Shown here piece by piece: positions 62,497 to 64,000 of a stretch of 64,000 nucleotides of DNA; the first letter of the stretch is position 1, and every line of letters starts with the position of its first letter. The stretch spans positions 249,361 through 313,360 of the forward strand of contig NZ_LN909043.1 in the NCBI RefSeq assembly GCF_001486585.1. The letters run 5' to 3'. Below the pieces are notes generated by a model. The model saw nothing but the letters and a program-made list of their open reading frames with translations, ran no database searches and was not told where the DNA came from. The position numbers were made by a program, and so were the translations under genes. The stretch comes from Paenibacillus senegalimassiliensis. Lineage in GTDB: Bacteria > Bacillota > Bacilli > Paenibacillales > Paenibacillaceae.

Positions 62497-63579
62497 ATGA
62501 AGGATGAGGAGAATCACACCGGTGATGCTTATTCAGCCGGGTACGGCGAGGGGTATCGTTATGGCGGCTGTCAGGCCGTGCTGCAGCGGGTATCTCCTGC
62601 TGGCTGGCCCAGAATGAATTTGCGGGTGCTGTACGTTCCACAGGGATTCGAAGCTATTGACGAGGGAGTTAAGGAAGCACTGACGGAGCTGACGGATCAG
62701 TGTATTGTAGCTTCCCCGGAGACTATGGTGCAGGAAGCGGAGCGCTATCGGCCGGATCTGGTGCTGGTCATGAATTCACTACATGTATTCCCTGCGGATC
62801 ATCCCCAGCAGATGGAACGAATCCGCAGCATGGGCATTCGCACGGCCGTCTGGTTTGTCGACGACCCCTATTTTACCGACGACACGGTGGCTTTGGCTCG
62901 TAGCTATGACGTTATCTTCACCCATGAGATCGAATGTGTGTCCTTGTACCGTTCCATTGGATGTGCCGAAGTGCATCATCTTCCACTGGCTGCCAATCCA
63001 AGGTTATTTCGCCCTGTACCGGCGAAGCCAGAGCACCGCTATGATGTCTGTTTTGTCGGGAATGCGTTCTGGAATCGCGTCGATTTGTTCGAGCGCTTGA
63101 GCTCCTTTCTCCAGAACCGTCGTGTCTTGATTGCAGGTTGGCATTGGGAACGCATGCCCCATTTCCAGGAATTATCGCCCTGGATTCGGCAGGGATGGCT
63201 TCCACCGGAGGAAACCGTCAGCTATTACAATGCCGCCAAGATTGTGCTGAACATTCACCGCCCAACGGAGGCGGGGCAAGACAACCGGAACGGTCGGAAT
63301 TTATCTGGCGGGTCCATCAACCCCCGAACCTATGAAATTGCCGGTTGTGGCGCATTCCAGATTACCGATGTTCGCGATGAGCTCACGTCCTACTATCGTC
63401 CCGGATATGATATTGAGACCTTCCATAACGCGGAAGAACTGGAATCGAAAATCAGCTACTACCTGGAGCATGAGGATGAACGGCGACTTATGGCCTGGCG
63501 CTCTCTCTGGACAACAAGACACGCACACACGTATACGAACCGGATTGGCCGACTTCTGGAGGCGGCGATGAGAAATTAG
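62497..63579 (+). CDS. CgeB-like glycosyltransferase/spore maturation protein
   Basis: CgeB-type protein of 360 residues. The N-terminal tag AYSAGYGEGYRYGG (residues 10-24) is the island's glycine/aromatic module. The core has VWFVDDPYFTDD, VFTHEIECVSLYRS, PLAANPRLFRP, and VCFVGNAFWNRVDLF, followed by GWLPPEETVSYYNAAKIVLN and NPRTYEIAGCG, as in CgeB and related GT1-like proteins. Both TTG 62494 and ATG 62497 are in frame. CgeB of Bacillus acts late in spore crust maturation; a crust or glycan role is inferred. Confidence 0.85.
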   Translation: MKDEENHTGDAYSAGYGEGYRYGGCQAVLQRVSPAGWPRMNLRVLYVPQGFEAIDEGVKEALTELTDQCIVASPETMVQEAERYRPDLVLVMNSLHVFPADHPQQMERIRSMGIRTAVWFVDDPYFTDDTVALARSYDVIFTHEIECVSLYRSIGCAEVHHLPLAANPRLFRPVPAKPEHRYDVCFVGNAFWNRVDLFERLSSFLQNRRVLIAGWHWERMPHFQELSPWIRQGWLPPEETVSYYNAAKIVLNIHRPTEAGQDNRNGRNLSGGSINPRTYEIAGCGAFQITDVRDELTSYYRPGYDIETFHNAEELESKISYYLEHEDERRLMAWRSLWTTRHAHTYTNRIGRLLEAAMRN

Positions 63580-63608
63580 CTTGGGACTTATAAAAAAGGA
63601 GTGACATT

Positions 63609-64000
63609 ATGCTCACAGAGCAAGCGGCAGTACATGTCAATCAAGTGTTGACTTCGGCGGATAGAGGGAGAGCAGACGGACTGGTAGCCGGATTTGATGA
63701 GGGATATCTCAGAGGCAGGGCTAATGTGATCGTAAATCGGGAACGTCCCGCATTTCCGGTTCGGCAGAAGCGAGTGTTGTACGTAGGATCGGGTAAGGGC
63801 TTTCCCTACTCTCCGATCGATGAAGCCATTACCACCACGTTGCGAGACTTAACATCCGAACTGATTGTTGCTACGCCTAGCGATTCCATCCCGCAATTAG
63901 CGGCATTGCATACGCCCGATCTTGTGCTGGCTCTCGATGGTCTGGAATTACCGACGGACTACATCGATGCAGTACGGGCAATGGGAATTCCCACAGCTAT
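63609..64000 (+). CDS. CgeB-like protein (3' end outside window)
   Basis: Partial gene with 130 visible codons. The N-terminus contains RADGLVAGFDEGYLRGRAN (the island's module) and then a core that begins RVLYVGSGKGFPYSPIDEA and continues to VRAMGIPTA, colinear with the gene before it. The two are tandem paralogs. AAGGAG precedes the ATG at 63609. The C-terminal half is outside the window. Confidence 0.8.
   Translation, partial: MLTEQAAVHVNQVLTSADRGRADGLVAGFDEGYLRGRANVIVNRERPAFPVRQKRVLYVGSGKGFPYSPIDEAITTTLRDLTSELIVATPSDSIPQLAALHTPDLVLALDGLELPTDYIDAVRAMGIPTA

Overview
The window looks like chromosomal DNA of a spore-forming, low-GC Gram-positive bacterium of the Paenibacillus type. The signs are strong Shine-Dalgarno sites with many TTG/GTG starts, lipoprotein-anchored ABC binding proteins with YesM/YesN-like two-component control, EcsAB, a YheC/D-type spore-coat ATP-grasp protein, a YjcZ-like mini-protein and CgeB-like proteins. 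No rRNA, tRNA, phage or insertion-sequence transposase was seen. The genus is an inference from gene content.

Layout. 0-6 kb: a zinc-limitation block (DUF318-type permease, DUF3024 protein, AAA ATPase, FAD oxidoreductase with a Cys-rich tail, COG0523 GTPase, zinc-independent GTP cyclohydrolase FolE2) with three Zur-box-like sites. 6-10.2 kb: nosD-nosL-nosY-nosF plus a TlpA-type thioredoxin, without nosZ beside them. 10.2-24 kb: an alpha-glucan uptake locus with response regulator, sensor kinase, two paralogous binding lipoproteins, a LacI regulator, a cytoplasmic and a secreted GH13 enzyme, and two permeases but no ATPase. 24-28 kb: VanW, DUF4269, nucleotidyltransferase, DinB-like and CPBP genes. 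28-31 kb: nrdD-nrdG behind two NrdR-like boxes 31 bp apart. 31-49 kb: housekeeping and accessory genes (LOG, NagZ-like lipoprotein, alkyltransferase-like protein, HisJ, LysR, CheX, SDR, DEAD-type helicase, EcsAB, YjcZ-like peptide, aminotransferase, PNPOx-like/MocR pair, AraC, DUF4097). 48.8-53 kb: psd, then a TPP riboswitch in front of ykoE-ykoD-ykoC. 53-64 kb: a spore-surface or glycosylation island. It has a YheC/D protein on the minus strand, then at least eleven plus-strand genes: five glycosyltransferases, a nucleotidyltransferase, three short helical proteins, a protamine-like basic protein and two CgeB-like proteins.

The most unusual observations are as follows. (1) In the glycosylation island, several otherwise unrelated proteins share a short aromatic/glycine repeat module (Y/F-x3-G type), and several carry very basic segments. 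(2) A dispersed intergenic element of about 190 bp occurs three times; each copy has four degenerate palindromes spaced exactly or almost exactly 51, 62 and 51 bp apart. (3) One of those copies abuts a retropepsin-like aspartyl protease remnant and supplies its stop codon. (4) A second repeat family occurs near 35.7 and 38.2-38.5 kb. (5) A nos accessory cluster lies here without nosZ.

All function calls come from reading translations and motifs by eye; no database search was run.
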